From positions 182,612 through 246,611 of the forward strand of contig NZ_JABEQC010000009.1 in assembly GCF_013041605.1 (NCBI RefSeq): 64,000 nucleotides of DNA. The letters run 5' to 3'. Shown in pieces: positions 8,148 through 18,062 of this stretch (position 1 is the stretch's first letter; the number at the start of each line of letters is the position of its first letter). The DNA is from Vibrio plantisponsor. Its GTDB lineage: Bacteria > Pseudomonadota > Gammaproteobacteria > Enterobacterales > Vibrionaceae. The notes beneath the pieces were generated by a model. The model searched no databases, was not told the DNA's origin, and saw only the letters and a program-made list of their open reading frames with translations. The position numbers were made by a program, and so were the translations under genes.

Positions 8148-8699
8148 CTAGAGAGAGGCTTTTACAAGCTCTAAAACTTGTTGGATCTCTTGTTCATTTA
8201 ACGCGCCCTCTTTAACGAACAGCACATTACCTTGCTTGTCCTGAACAATGATAGCGGATGACTCAGGTTGAAGATCCCAACTCTTCGCTACGTTGCCAGA
8301 TTCGTCCAAAACAATCGATGACCAAGGGAACTCAAGTTTGCTGTCTTGTGCTGACGACTTAACAAAAGAGCCAGTTCCCCAGATAGCATCATCCTGATTG
8401 ATGATGGTCGTTGTTTGATACTCCTGCTCTGGAAAATGAGCAGCAGTAATTGCCGCCATAAGATCAGCGTTCATCGCTTTCGCCGCGCTGCGACCTGCGA
8501 TGGCTTGGATGATTCGAACTTTGCCTTTCATTTGTTCGCTATTCCAAGCTTGGAAAGTTGTGTCTTTACCTTCAACCAGTATTTCGCCGTATGTTTCAAC
8601 CTTCACGTTTGGCACAGAACTATTCAGTTGAATGTTGTGCGCGAACGCGATCGCTGGAGAGCAAGCTAGGATAAACGGCAGTAGTGCTTTCATTTTCAT
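8148..8699 (-). CDS. ytfJ: YtfJ family periplasmic protein
   Basis: A 183-residue protein with a signal peptide (about 1-20, ending AIAFA) and a thioredoxin-like YtfJ domain lacking a CxxC pair. Conserved stretches are GKVRIIQAIAGRSAAKAMN and FPWSSIVLDESGNVAKSW. The family is periplasmic and of unknown function. RBS AAAGGAATC precedes ATG at 8699. It is a single gene between msrA and the zinc operon, on the same strand as both but with its own intergenic spaces. No metal-binding signature is visible, so membership of the Zur regulon is not suggested. Confidence 0.9.
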   Translation of the reverse strand: MKMKALLPFILACSPAIAFAHNIQLNSSVPNVKVETYGEILVEGKDTTFQAWNSEQMKGKVRIIQAIAGRSAAKAMNADLMAAITAAHFPEQEYQTTTIINQDDAIWGTGSFVKSSAQDSKLEFPWSSIVLDESGNVAKSWDLQPESSAIIVQDKQGNVLFVKEGALNEQEIQQVLELVKASL

Positions 8700-8768
8700 G
8701 TGTTTGATTCCTTTATAATAAGCACAGAATGTATAGCACAGAATTTTGAGTGTATTTTAAGGAGAAGT

Positions 8769-8798
8769 AAAAATTGCAGGACGATGCCTGCAATTTTT
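8769..8798 (-). terminator. rho-independent terminator after msrA
   Basis: Twelve-base arms AAAAATTGCAGG / CCTGCAATTTTT with a 6-base loop, located 17 bases beyond the msrA stop on the minus strand and followed there by a T run. Confidence 0.88.
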
Positions 8799-8815
8799 TA
8801 CTCTGAATAGAGTGA

Positions 8816-9454
8816 TTACTCACTCAAACTTGGCGGGAAACAAACACCAGTACCACCCAACCCACAGTAGCCTTGAGGGTTTTTAGCTAGGTATTGCTGG
8901 TGGTAAGTTTCAGCAAAGTAGTAAGGACCTGCTGGAAGAATTTCGGTGGTGATCTGCGCCTTCTCTTGTTGCGAAAGAAGTGCCTGATATTCTGCTTTGC
9001 TCTGTTCAGCGATAGCCTTTTGCTCTTCATCGTACACATAGAGTGCTGAACGGTATTGAGTGCCTAAGTCTCCGCCTTGGCGCATACCTTGAGTTGGGTC
9101 ATGACGCTCCCAGAAATGGTTAAGCAACTGTTTTAGTGGCAGAACACTAGGGTTGTAAATTACACGAACGACTTCTGTGTGACCTGTGTGTCCTGTGCAG
9201 ACTTCTTCATAGGTTGGGTTTGGAGTGAAACCACCTGAATAGCCCACGGAAGTGGAAACAACACCTTCTAGTCCCCAAAACAGGCGTTCAGCGCCCCAAA
9301 AGCAGCCCATACCAATTAAGATTAGCTCTTCACCGTTTTTTGGCGCTGCGCTCAGGCTTGATTGATTGACAAAGTGAGTGTCTTCGATAGCCATTGGAGT
9401 ATCACGTCCAGGCAGTGCGGAGTCTGCCGTAACCATAGTTTGTTTATCTAACAT
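8816..9454 (-). CDS. msrA: peptide methionine (S)-S-oxide reductase
   Basis: Repairs oxidised methionine (S epimer) in proteins using thioredoxin. The 212-residue length is that of the long proteobacterial MsrA. The catalytic motif GCFWGAER has Cys51, and the C-terminal resolving-cysteine region GYCGLGGTGVCFPPSL is complete. YSGG and HTEVV substrate-pocket motifs are present. RBS AGGAAGTTCC precedes ATG at 9454. It is divergent from tamA, an arrangement common in gammaproteobacteria, and is followed by its own terminator. Confidence 0.97.
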   Translation of the reverse strand: MLDKQTMVTADSALPGRDTPMAIEDTHFVNQSSLSAAPKNGEELILIGMGCFWGAERLFWGLEGVVSTSVGYSGGFTPNPTYEEVCTGHTGHTEVVRVIYNPSVLPLKQLLNHFWERHDPTQGMRQGGDLGTQYRSALYVYDEEQKAIAEQSKAEYQALLSQQEKAQITTEILPAGPYYFAETYHQQYLAKNPQGYCGLGGTGVCFPPSLSE

Positions 9455-9539
9455 GGAACTTCCTTTGTTTTAAAAGCTGGGTTTGAAAATACAGGCTTGC
9501 GATGATTATTTTTTTAATTAATAGCTATAGACCTGATAA

Positions 9540-9567
9540 TTGACTGATTTCGTACAGACTATTATGA
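9540..9567 (+). promoter_or_regulatory. tamA: putative tamA promoter
   Basis: TTGACT (9540-9545) and TTATGA (9562-9567) are separated by 16 bases on the plus strand, 66 bases before the tamA ATG. A 6-bp inverted repeat GCGTTA / TAACGC (9574-9594) lies just downstream in the expected leader. Assignment is by consensus only. Confidence 0.35.
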
Positions 9568-9632
9568 GCATTGGCGTTATGATTTCACTAACGCTCAACA
9601 ACAAGCCTAGTATAACGACGCCATAATTAAGC

Positions 9633-11348
9633 ATGAGACGAAAATCATTACCAGTGCTATTCGCCGCTTTACTCTTTTCTGCTGCTTCTTTCGCCAAGGT
9701 TAGCTTGGAGATTGATGGCTTAGAAAAAGAGCTGAAAGATAACGTCGATGCTTATCTCTCTTCGATTCCCGAATCTGATTATTCCACTCAGTTACGCTTT
9801 CAATCGCGTTTGCAAAAAAATATCGTTGAGGCGCTCAATGCACTTGGTTATTACCACCCGAAAATCGATTTTGAAGTGAAAGAGTCCGGAGAAGTTCTGG
9901 CTGTTCATGTCGACGCTGGTGAAGTGACGCGACTAGAGTTGGTTGACATTGTTATCACAGGTGAAGCTGAAAATGACCCCGATTTTATCCGAGTGATTAG
10001 TCAAAGCGGTCTTAAACAGGGCGAGCCGCTCAATCACGGTCAATACGACAGCTTAAAATCGTCGTTACGTAATCTTGCTCTGCAAAAAGGTTATTTCAAC
10101 GGTACGTATATAGCTAGCCGCCTTGAAGTAGCGCCTGAACTCAATCAAGCCTTTGTGCGACTGCATTATGACAGTGGCATTCGATATCAATTTGGCGCGA
10201 CGAGCGTTGAAGGAAGTCAAATTGATGAGAATCGTGTCGCTTCGTTGCAGCCATATAAAGAAGGCGACCCATATTTGGTGTCTAAAGTCGGCGAACATAA
10301 CCAGAACCTGTCGAGTACCGAATGGTTTTCTTCAGTATTTGTCGAGCCGGACTTAAACAACTTGGATGGTGGTCGTGAACTGCCGATGAAAGTCTCTGTA
10401 GCACCACAGGCGCGCAATAAATTTGAAACGGGTCTTGGCTACTCCACAGACGTTGGTCCCCGAGGCACGTTTAAATGGAAGAAGCCTTGGATCAACTCGC
10501 GCGGACACAGCTTTGACAGCAGCTTTTCTATTTCAGAGCCTGAGCAGTACATTACTGCTGGCTATAAAATTCCGTTGGATGATGTTCTGCATGAGTATTA
10601 CCGAGTTCAGTATGGCTTGAAGAAAGTCGATAACCGCGATACGCAAAGTCTGGAGTCCAATCTATCTGTAGAAAGGCATTGGCTAGTGGACAGTGGTTGG
10701 CACCGAACCATGTTTGTTCGATATCTTATTGAAAGCTATGAGCAAGGTGTGCTGGATGATGTTGGGCAATTCGTGTTGCCCGGTTTTACCTTTAGTCGTA
10801 CCAGAGCCCGCAACAGTGGTTCATTGATTACTTGGGGTGACAAGCAAACCGTTACGATAGAATATGGCTCAGACTCGTTTGTGTCAGAAACGAATGTGGT
10901 ACGGGTTTTAGCGGCAACGTCTTGGATTCGTACCGCTGGTGAAAATCATCGTGGCGTGTTCCGAATGGGTGGGGGGGCTAACTTTGTCGATGACTTCGAT
11001 AAACTGCCGCCTTCTTTACGTTTCTTTGCTGGTGGTGACAATAACTTACGTGGTTATGATTATGAGTCTATTTCACCTCGGGACTCCAGTGGAGCATTGG
11101 CTGGTGCGAAATATATGGCAACTGGCTCGGTGGAATATCAATATCGTCTAGCAGGAAACTGGTGGGGAGCGGTATTCGTCGATGGCGGTGATGCGTTTGA
11201 TTACACGCCCAGATGGAAAACGGGTACGGGTTTTGGTGTTCGCTGGGTATCTCCAGTGGGGCCACTGCGTCTCGATTTCGCATGGGGACTTGAGTCTGAT
11301 CCAGGTGAGCGTTTCCGAATTCACTTCTCATTAGGGCCAGAGCTATGA
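9633..11348 (+). CDS. tamA: translocation and assembly module outer-membrane protein TamA
   Basis: Omp85-family outer-membrane barrel that with TamB links inner and outer membranes and supports autotransporter assembly or phospholipid transport. It has 571 residues: signal peptide (about 1-21), three POTRA-like domains to about residue 260, then a beta-barrel starting near FETGLGYSTDVGPRG. The lid/barrel hallmarks FRMGGGANF, FFAGGDNNLRGYDYES and GFGVRWVSPVGPLRLDFAWGL near the end are intact. Its stop overlaps the tamB ATG by four bases (ATGA), so the pair is translationally coupled. Confidence 0.96.
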   Translation: MRRKSLPVLFAALLFSAASFAKVSLEIDGLEKELKDNVDAYLSSIPESDYSTQLRFQSRLQKNIVEALNALGYYHPKIDFEVKESGEVLAVHVDAGEVTRLELVDIVITGEAENDPDFIRVISQSGLKQGEPLNHGQYDSLKSSLRNLALQKGYFNGTYIASRLEVAPELNQAFVRLHYDSGIRYQFGATSVEGSQIDENRVASLQPYKEGDPYLVSKVGEHNQNLSSTEWFSSVFVEPDLNNLDGGRELPMKVSVAPQARNKFETGLGYSTDVGPRGTFKWKKPWINSRGHSFDSSFSISEPEQYITAGYKIPLDDVLHEYYRVQYGLKKVDNRDTQSLESNLSVERHWLVDSGWHRTMFVRYLIESYEQGVLDDVGQFVLPGFTFSRTRARNSGSLITWGDKQTVTIEYGSDSFVSETNVVRVLAATSWIRTAGENHRGVFRMGGGANFVDDFDKLPPSLRFFAGGDNNLRGYDYESISPRDSSGALAGAKYMATGSVEYQYRLAGNWWGAVFVDGGDAFDYTPRWKTGTGFGVRWVSPVGPLRLDFAWGLESDPGERFRIHFSLGPEL

Positions 11349-14300
11349 TTAAGCTGGCTCTAAAATGGAGCAAATGGATTTCTCTAGGGGTGATCACACT
11401 GCTGGTCGTCTTAGTGCTGTCTGTTGCCGGGCTTCTGTTTACCAATACAGGGCTTAATTTTGCTTTGTGGGGTGTGAGTCAATTTGTTCCACAGCTCGAA
11501 ATCAAATCAACCCAAGGATCTTTGTTCCCAAGATTCACTTTAAATGAAGTGAGCTTTGTTGAGCCCTCTTTGAATGTTGATATGCAGTTGCAAAGTGCAA
11601 CTCTGGCGATCAATGGCAACTGCTTCTTAGAACCTTCAGTTTGTATTAATGACATTAGTCTTTCGGGGCTGAAGTTCTCTTTGCCGTCTCTTCCAGAAAC
11701 GACAATCACAACAGATGAACCAAGTTCAGAGCCACTGACCAGCATTACGACACCAGTGCCTATCCGTCTCAATCGTTTAACGCTAAATGACATTGATCTC
11801 GATATCTTAGGCAATCGAGTGGTTTGGCAGCATTTCTCTACTCAAGCTTCGTTTCAAGGCAACAACCTCACCGTAGGGAAAACCTTGTGGAACAAGATTG
11901 AAGTCACGTTGGCGCAAAGCCAAGACGAGCCTCAGGCTGAAAAAGCAGAGCCTACAGCCCAAAGTGAACCTCAGGCGATAGTGTTACCGGATGTATTGAT
12001 TCCGCTGAGAATTAATTTGGCGCGGTTAGACATCAACGACTTCACGCTTCACGAGGAAACACCTGTGGTGGTGAATCATCTCGGCCTCAAAGCTAAGGCT
12101 TATCAATACGATGTGTCGATTGATACGCTGGAACTTGATACCCCAGATGTGGATGCTCAGCTAAAAACAAAAGTAAAACTCAAAGATAACTATCCTCTGT
12201 CGTTAGATTTGAGCTCGAAAGTTAAATTAGCTGAAGCCAAGGGGCAAGCGCTTAGTTTGAATGCATCAGGCAGTGTGGCGGATTTAAGTGTACAAGCAGA
12301 ACTGACCGATCTGGCAAAAGCCAGTATTAAAGCCAAATTGCAGCCGCTTGAGCCTCAATTACCGTTTGATATCGATATAAAAGATCTGCACGGACAATGG
12401 CCGCTGGTTGGCAAAGGGGATTACTTTATTGATGCTTCCCATCTCTATAGTAAAGGTTCGATAGAGCACTATCAGCTTGGACTAGTCGGGCAACTGAAAG
12501 GGAAAGATCTGCCAGATGTTGCGATTGACACCAAAGGTGAAGGTAATTTAAGTGAAATTGCCTTAAGTGATATCCAAATCGACACTCTTGGCGGACGTAT
12601 TCTCGGAGAGATAAAAGTCAATTGGAACGAGCCGATTAACTGGCAAGCAAAGCTGGACATGAATCTAATTCAGCCCGGCCTGCAATGGCCAGAAGCGGAA
12701 GGTATTGTCAGTGGTGAAATCGAAACCTCAGGCGAATTGACTAACCAAGGCGGTTGGATAGTGAAAGTACCGCAACTCTCCGTCAATGGTTTAGTGCGTG
12801 ATTATCCGTTGCATTTAAATGGCCAGATTGATGCTTCAGATGTTTCAGGTAAAGGGCGATATGAGGTTACTACGCAGGGAATCAATCTTGCTCATGGTCC
12901 AAATAAGGTCACAGCTAAAGGTAAGCTAGATAAAGAGTGGCTAATGTCTTTGTCACTTAATTTACCGGATTTGTCTAAAAGCGTGCCGGATCTTAAAGGT
13001 AAAGTGATTGGTGATGTATTACTGCGTGGCGCAATGAGCGAGCCGCAAATCAAACTCTCTTTGGATGCCGACTCTATTGCTTGGCAGCAAGACGCCAAGG
13101 TGAAGCACATTACTTTAACGGGCAATGTGACGCCATTGCCTAAGCCGCAAGCTGATTTACGCCTAAAGGTGACTGAGGCGTCTTATCAAGATCAATTGAT
13201 CAATTCCGTTGTGATGCGTTTTAGCGGTGAGCAGAAAGAGCATGAGCTCACTCTGGACGTTCAATCTGACATTGTATCGACCAGTTTAAACATTCAAGGC
13301 GGTCTAAAAGATAAGCCCTCATTGTTGTGGGATGGTCAGTTAAACCGTATGGCGCTAGAAACTGAGCAAGGTATCTGGGCATTGGATAAACCGATGAGCA
13401 TTAATGTGGATGTTGATAAACAAAACGCCACTCTTGCTGCCCACTGCTGGACTCAGTCTGGCGCGTCGGTATGTCTCGACAAGCCATCCACCGTTGGTGA
13501 AAGCGGTGAAGTTCAGCTTTCTGTAAATCAGTTTAATTTCTCTCAAGTGAAAGCATTCATGCCGGCAGATACCAATATCGATGGCGAAGCGAATGCGAAA
13601 GTTTGGGCAAAATGGCAAGCAAACCAGCCTCCTCAGGCTAAGCTAGAATTGAATTTACCTAAGGGCTCTGTAAGACAAAATCTAGAACAGCCGTTAACTG
13701 TGGGGTGGGATAAAGTCTCTCTGCAAGCCTCTCTGATTCGTAATCGTCTGCAAGCTTATTGGAATGTCGATATGACTGACAATGGCGACTTGTCTGGGAA
13801 AGTTATCATTGCGGACGTCACCAAAGAAAACAAACGCATGGAAGGGGATCTTAAGCTCTCCACGTTTAACTTAGATTTTCTTGCACCTTTGGTGGGTGAA
13901 TACAGCTCTCTGAAATCGAATATTGAATCTGACCTCAAGTTTAAAGGCGACATGCTTCATCCGCAGGTGGATGGTGTTCTCAGCGTTAATGGTATTCAGG
14001 TGAAAGGTGATATCTCTCCGGTAGAAGTTGAGTCAGGTCTCGTCACTTTGACTTTCAAAGGCTATCAGGCAAGTTTAAATGCCAATGTGCTGACACAAGA
14101 TGGTGAACTTGAGATTACAGGGGATGCAGACTGGCAAAACATCGATGATTGGAGAGTGAATAGCCACGTATTTGCCAAATCATTACTGGTGGATTTACCA
14201 CCGATAGTCAAAGTTAAAGTTGTACCCGATCTTACACTGAACATGCAGCCAAAGTTGGCTAAAGTTACTGGGAATATCGCGCTGCCTTGGGGACGTATTG

Positions 14301-15109
14301 TTGTCGAAGAACTACCACCAAGTGCTGTGAGTGTGTCAAAAGATCAGGTATTACTGAACGAGGACTTAACACCTGTAAGTGAGCAGAATACGCTGCCGTT
14401 TGATATTGAAACAGATGTGTCGATTACTATTGGCGACGACTTCAAGCTAGAGGCGTTTGGTCTGGAAGGCGATTTGGTTGGTCGTGTCAACGTCGTTCAA
14501 AAGGACAAAGGACCACTGGTTAACGGTGAGATCAATATCCAGAACGGTAAATATCGCTCATTTGGTCAGGATCTGGTTATTGAAGAAGGGAAGATCTTAA
14601 TGAATGGCCCTGTCGATCAGCCTTATCTGTCGATCAAAGCGATTCGTAATCCAGAAAATACACAAGATGAAGTGATTGCGGGCGTACAGGTTACAGGCCC
14701 TGCGAACGAGCCTCTTGTTACGATATTCTCAGAACCGAGCATGCCTCAAGCAAATGCTCTGTCATACTTACTGCGCGGGCAAGATATCGACAGTGAAACT
14801 GGTGGTGATGCTATGACCACCGCATTGATAGGCTTGAGCCTTGCGAAAAGCGGTAAAGTAGTGAGTGAAATCGGAAGTGCTTTTGGTGTACAAGACTTGA
14901 AGCTGGACACGGCTGGATCCGGTGATGATTCTCAGGTGACGGTAAGTGGTTACATTCGTCCGGGGCTGCAAGTAAAATACGGCGTAGGTATTTTTAACTC
15001 GGTAGGGGAATTTACAGTCCGCTATCGTTTAATGACAGATTTGTATGTGGAAGCGGTATCTGGCTTAGATAGTGCGGTTGATCTGCTGTATCAATTTGAA
15101 TTGAATTGA
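11345..15109 (+). CDS. tamB: translocation and assembly module inner-membrane protein TamB
   Basis: AsmA-like bridge protein of 1254 residues. One N-terminal membrane anchor (about 13-35, GVITLLVVLVLSVAGLLFT) is followed by a very long repetitive beta-strand region expected to form a lipid-carrying groove across the periplasm, and a C-terminal DUF490 domain (about the last 330 residues, with PWGRIVVEELPPSAV and SYLLRGQDID). The length is close to E. coli TamB. A Glu/Pro/Ala-rich linker (about 195-215) separates early repeats. It is coupled to tamA by the four-base overlap. Confidence 0.96.
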   Translation: MIKLALKWSKWISLGVITLLVVLVLSVAGLLFTNTGLNFALWGVSQFVPQLEIKSTQGSLFPRFTLNEVSFVEPSLNVDMQLQSATLAINGNCFLEPSVCINDISLSGLKFSLPSLPETTITTDEPSSEPLTSITTPVPIRLNRLTLNDIDLDILGNRVVWQHFSTQASFQGNNLTVGKTLWNKIEVTLAQSQDEPQAEKAEPTAQSEPQAIVLPDVLIPLRINLARLDINDFTLHEETPVVVNHLGLKAKAYQYDVSIDTLELDTPDVDAQLKTKVKLKDNYPLSLDLSSKVKLAEAKGQALSLNASGSVADLSVQAELTDLAKASIKAKLQPLEPQLPFDIDIKDLHGQWPLVGKGDYFIDASHLYSKGSIEHYQLGLVGQLKGKDLPDVAIDTKGEGNLSEIALSDIQIDTLGGRILGEIKVNWNEPINWQAKLDMNLIQPGLQWPEAEGIVSGEIETSGELTNQGGWIVKVPQLSVNGLVRDYPLHLNGQIDASDVSGKGRYEVTTQGINLAHGPNKVTAKGKLDKEWLMSLSLNLPDLSKSVPDLKGKVIGDVLLRGAMSEPQIKLSLDADSIAWQQDAKVKHITLTGNVTPLPKPQADLRLKVTEASYQDQLINSVVMRFSGEQKEHELTLDVQSDIVSTSLNIQGGLKDKPSLLWDGQLNRMALETEQGIWALDKPMSINVDVDKQNATLAAHCWTQSGASVCLDKPSTVGESGEVQLSVNQFNFSQVKAFMPADTNIDGEANAKVWAKWQANQPPQAKLELNLPKGSVRQNLEQPLTVGWDKVSLQASLIRNRLQAYWNVDMTDNGDLSGKVIIADVTKENKRMEGDLKLSTFNLDFLAPLVGEYSSLKSNIESDLKFKGDMLHPQVDGVLSVNGIQVKGDISPVEVESGLVTLTFKGYQASLNANVLTQDGELEITGDADWQNIDDWRVNSHVFAKSLLVDLPPIVKVKVVPDLTLNMQPKLAKVTGNIALPWGRIVVEELPPSAVSVSKDQVLLNEDLTPVSEQNTLPFDIETDVSITIGDDFKLEAFGLEGDLVGRVNVVQKDKGPLVNGEINIQNGKYRSFGQDLVIEEGKILMNGPVDQPYLSIKAIRNPENTQDEVIAGVQVTGPANEPLVTIFSEPSMPQANALSYLLRGQDIDSETGGDAMTTALIGLSLAKSGKVVSEIGSAFGVQDLKLDTAGSGDDSQVTVSGYIRPGLQVKYGVGIFNSVGEFTVRYRLMTDLYVEAVSGLDSAVDLLYQFELN

Positions 15110-15166
15110 GGCTGTTATGCCCATGAATTTTGCGATGACTCGGGTGTATATCTAAAGGAGAAGTAA

Positions 15167-15514
15167 GTGCAACATTTAGTTTTTGTTTATGGCACTTTAC
15201 GCCAAGGAGAAAGCAATCATAGCTTTTTGGAAAGTAGTCAATTGCTGGGGCAATACGTTACCAAGCCAGAGTATGCTCTTTATGACTTAGGACCTTATCC
15301 GGGATTAATTGAGGGGCACCATACCATTTCTGGAGAAGTGTATTTGGTGGATGAAGAGACGTTGGCTAAGTTGGATATTTTGGAAGACGTTCCAGTGGAG
15401 TATCGCCGAGATACTATAGAAACTCCTTTTGGAACTGCATGGATATACATCTATCAAGAATCGACCTCACAAGAGGCGCTTATTGACTCTGGAGACTGGT
15501 GTCAACGAGTGTAA
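15167..15514 (+). CDS. ytfP: gamma-glutamylcyclotransferase-like protein YtfP
   Basis: A 115-residue AIG2/GGCT-fold protein. The N-terminal FVYGTLRQGESNH is the substrate-loop signature of the family, and LDILEDVPVEYRR carries the conserved acidic residue. Real substrates of bacterial YtfP are not established. The start is GTG with AAAGGAG seven bases upstream, which decides it over any other codon. It lies 57 bases after tamB on the same strand, as in many gammaproteobacteria (tamA-tamB-ytfP), and may be cotranscribed. Confidence 0.92.
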   Translation: MQHLVFVYGTLRQGESNHSFLESSQLLGQYVTKPEYALYDLGPYPGLIEGHHTISGEVYLVDEETLAKLDILEDVPVEYRRDTIETPFGTAWIYIYQESTSQEALIDSGDWCQRV

Positions 15515-15606
15515 AGAGTTACTTTACGATCATTTACCGTACCTGTGAGGAAAAATACATTAGTGTTAACTAATATATCATTGAACTTGGTAAAGGAGAT
15601 ATCCAA

Positions 15607-15945
15607 ATGAAAGGTCAATGGTTAGTAGCTATAGTGGTAGCGGTTCTTGCAGGTTGTAGTGCTCAGCCTGACACAACATCTTTTAATGCAGCTGATTGGC
15701 AAGCTTACGGTTATGAAGAAGGTGCCGCAGGTCATGTTCAATTAACATCTGTTAGCGGTGCAAATGGCACAAGTTATATTGAAGGATATGAACTTGGTCG
15801 TCAGGAATATTGTGAACAGGATGCATTAGAATTAGGTAAATTACAGCGTCCATATCACGGTGTTTGCGATGACATCAATCCTGATTTCCGTGCCGCCTAT
15901 GTGGAAGGTACTTGGTGGGATCACGGTGCAGACATTTCTGATTAA
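15607..15945 (+). CDS. DUF2799-like lipoprotein
   Basis: A 112-residue exported lipoprotein: signal MKGQWLVAIVVAVLAGC with lipobox LAGC (Cys17). The mature part has DWQAYGYEEGAAG and YIEGYELGRQEYC repeats of the W-x-G-x-x-(D/E)-G type, and FRAAYVEGTWWDHG near the end, resembling DUF2799. Two further cysteines (about 78 and 92) may form a disulfide. RBS AAAGGAGAT precedes ATG. No function is known. It is convergent with ppa, sharing the terminator at 15964-15988. Confidence 0.82.
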   Translation: MKGQWLVAIVVAVLAGCSAQPDTTSFNAADWQAYGYEEGAAGHVQLTSVSGANGTSYIEGYELGRQEYCEQDALELGKLQRPYHGVCDDINPDFRAAYVEGTWWDHGADISD

Positions 15946-15963
15946 TCCATTTTTCAGCCAAAA

Positions 15964-15988
15964 AAAAGCCAGCGAAATGCTGGCTTTT
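15964..15988. terminator. bidirectional terminator between the lipoprotein gene and ppa
   Basis: Ten-base arms AAAAGCCAGC / GCTGGCTTTT with loop GAAAT, an A run on the left and a T run on the right, placed between two convergent genes. Confidence 0.92.
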
Positions 15989-16005
15989 CCATTTGTTAGG
16001 TACGC

Positions 16006-16536
16006 TTATTTTTGCTGTGCGCGTTCGTATGAAGTTTTGATCTCTTCACGAGCTGCAGCTGCGTCTTCCCAACCTTCAACTTTCACCCATTTACCTGCTT
16101 CAAGGTCTTTATAACGCTCGAAGAAGTGAGTGATTTGTGCTTTTAGAAGTTCAGGTAGATCGTTCACATCTTGAATGTGGTTGTATTCTTTAGATAGCTT
16201 TTCATGCGGTACAGCAATTACTTTCGCATCTTCACCAGACTCATCGCTCATTTTTAGTACGCCAACTGGGCGGCAGCGAATTACTGAACCAGGCATTAGC
16301 GGGAATGGCGTTGGTACTAATACGTCTACTGGGTCACCGTCTAGAGATAGAGTGTGGTTCACGTAACCGTAGTTACATGGGTAGAACATAGGAGCAGACA
16401 TGAAACGGTCTACGAATACAGCGCCAGAATCTTTGTCTACTTCGTATTTGATTGGGTCTGCGTTAGCTGGAATTTCGATGATAACGTAGATATCGTCTGG
16501 AAGAGATTTGCCTGCTGGCACATTGTTTAAGCTCAT
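16006..16536 (-). CDS. ppa: inorganic pyrophosphatase
   Basis: Soluble family I pyrophosphatase that hydrolyses PPi and so drives biosynthetic reactions. With the ATG at 16536 ([10 protein letters not shown]) it has 176 residues, the E. coli size. The active-site signature DGDPVDVLV is present, together with [15 protein letters not shown] and KVEGW at the C terminus. The reading frame extends 13 codons upstream, but the internal ATG aligns with the family and has AAAGGAAA upstream. It ends at the bidirectional terminator shared with the lipoprotein gene. Confidence 0.98.
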   Translation of the reverse strand: MSLNNVPAGKSLPDDIYVIIEIPANADPIKYEVDKDSGAVFVDRFMSAPMFYPCNYGYVNHTLSLDGDPVDVLVPTPFPLMPGSVIRCRPVGVLKMSDESGEDAKVIAVPHEKLSKEYNHIQDVNDLPELLKAQITHFFERYKDLEAGKWVKVEGWEDAAAAREEIKTSYERAQQK

Positions 16537-16731
16537 TAAAGGTTTCCTTTTCGTTAGCCGGACTTCAAGAATCAAGACTTATTGTTATACATGTTATGTG
16601 TGGGCATCAAAGGGCCGCTACATAGCAAAGGCTAGAGTTTACCCGTAAATGAGTCGATCCCCAAGCAAACCTAAGTCTAATTGATGCAATTGTAGGTCAA
16701 AAAATGCGTAATTGATTGATGAAAGAGAGAT

Positions 16732-16758
16732 AAAAAAAGCGCCTCTGTCAGGCGCTTT
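16732..16758 (-). terminator. rho-independent terminator after fbp
   Basis: AAAGCGCCT / AGGCGCTTT arms around CTGTC, with seven A residues on the left that become a T run on the minus strand, 34 bases beyond the fbp stop. Confidence 0.88.
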
Positions 16759-16791
16759 CTCGTCAGTCATTACTATTCATCAGGATAGTTC

Positions 16792-17802
16792 TTAGTCTGG
16801 GTAGTTCTCTAAGAACTCTTCGACTTTGTTGACCATAGTTGGGCTACCAACAAAGAAAGGCACACGTTGGTGCAGTTCGGTTGGTTTGATATCCAGAATA
16901 CGATTCTTACCATCAGAGGCAATACCACCAGCTTGCTCCATTAGGAATGCAATAGGATTGCACTCGTAAAGCAGACGCAGTTTACCATTAGGGTGGCTCT
17001 CAGTACTTGGGTACATGTAGATACCACCTTTCAACAGGTTACGGTGGAAGTCTGCTACCAAAGAACCGATATAACGAGATGTGTATGGACGATTGTCTTC
17101 AGGCACATTTTCTTGGCAGAACTTGATGTATTTTTTCACACCTGTTGGGAAGCGAATGTAGTTACCTTCGTTGATCGAGTAAATCTTGCCGTTTTCAGGA
17201 ATGCGCATATTTTCGTGCGACAAACAGAAAGAACCGATTGAAGGGTCATAGGTAAAGCCATTTACACCATTACCTGTGGTGTAAACCAACATGGTTGAAG
17301 AGCCGTAAATCACATAACCTGCGGCAACTTGTTTGTGGCCCGGTTGTAAGAAGTCTTCTGCTGTCGGTGGAGCGCCGACCGGAGAAATACGACGATAAAT
17401 GGAGAAAATTGTACCAACGGACACGTTAACATCAATGTTTGACGAGCCATCAAGCGGATCCATCAAAACTACGTATTTCGCATTTTTGTTGAGGTCTTTA
17501 TTAAAGGCTACAGCTTCATCTTCCTCTTCACTGGCTACGCCACAAACTTGGTCACGCGCTTCAAGCGCGGCTTTAAATTTGTCGTTGGCATAAACATCCA
17601 GTTTTTGCTGCTCTTCACCTTGCACATTATCCTGACCAGATGCACCTGTGATATCAGCAAGACCAGCCTTGTTGATTTCACGGTTTACAATCTTCGCGGC
17701 AAGACGAATAGAAGCCAGTAGGGACGATAGTTCACCACTTGCATGGGGGAAGTCGTGTTGTTTCTCAACAATGAACTCACCAAGGGTGCGCATCTCAGAC
17801 AT
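16792..17802 (-). CDS. fbp: fructose-1,6-bisphosphatase class I
   Basis: Gluconeogenic enzyme converting fructose 1,6-bisphosphate to fructose 6-phosphate. It has 336 residues. The metal-binding motif [13 protein letters not shown] is present, preceded by EEEDEAV and followed by the substrate site [20 protein letters not shown] with [29 protein letters not shown] precedes ATG at 17802. It is divergent from mpl across a 260-base gap, an arrangement conserved in vibrios and enterics. Assignment is secure. Confidence 0.98.
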   Translation of the reverse strand: MSEMRTLGEFIVEKQHDFPHASGELSSLLASIRLAAKIVNREINKAGLADITGASGQDNVQGEEQQKLDVYANDKFKAALEARDQVCGVASEEEDEAVAFNKDLNKNAKYVVLMDPLDGSSNIDVNVSVGTIFSIYRRISPVGAPPTAEDFLQPGHKQVAAGYVIYGSSTMLVYTTGNGVNGFTYDPSIGSFCLSHENMRIPENGKIYSINEGNYIRFPTGVKKYIKFCQENVPEDNRPYTSRYIGSLVADFHRNLLKGGIYMYPSTESHPNGKLRLLYECNPIAFLMEQAGGIASDGKNRILDIKPTELHQRVPFFVGSPTMVNKVEEFLENYPD

Positions 17803-18062
17803 GTTATTTCCTTAACACTATATTTTCGGGGGGATTTTTAGTGGGGCTGTGAGGTGTTCTCTGTAGGAACTTTTTTGACACGCGCGCCCGCAAAGAGTTT
17901 AGGTCTTTTATCTTTTTACGGGTACTGAACTAACTGTTTGATATCTCATTTTTTATGTCGACTTATTACAAATTACATTGCTCTGATCTTCGATGCTCGC
18001 TTTTACGATGCGAATGAGGATAATGGGAGCCAATACAGTAAAGCGTGAAGAGATTAAGCTCT

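Noticed and set aside
18045..18062. GTG-initiated longer form of Mpl
   Set aside because: The ATG at 18063 matches the known N terminus of the enzyme; the six extra residues have no support.
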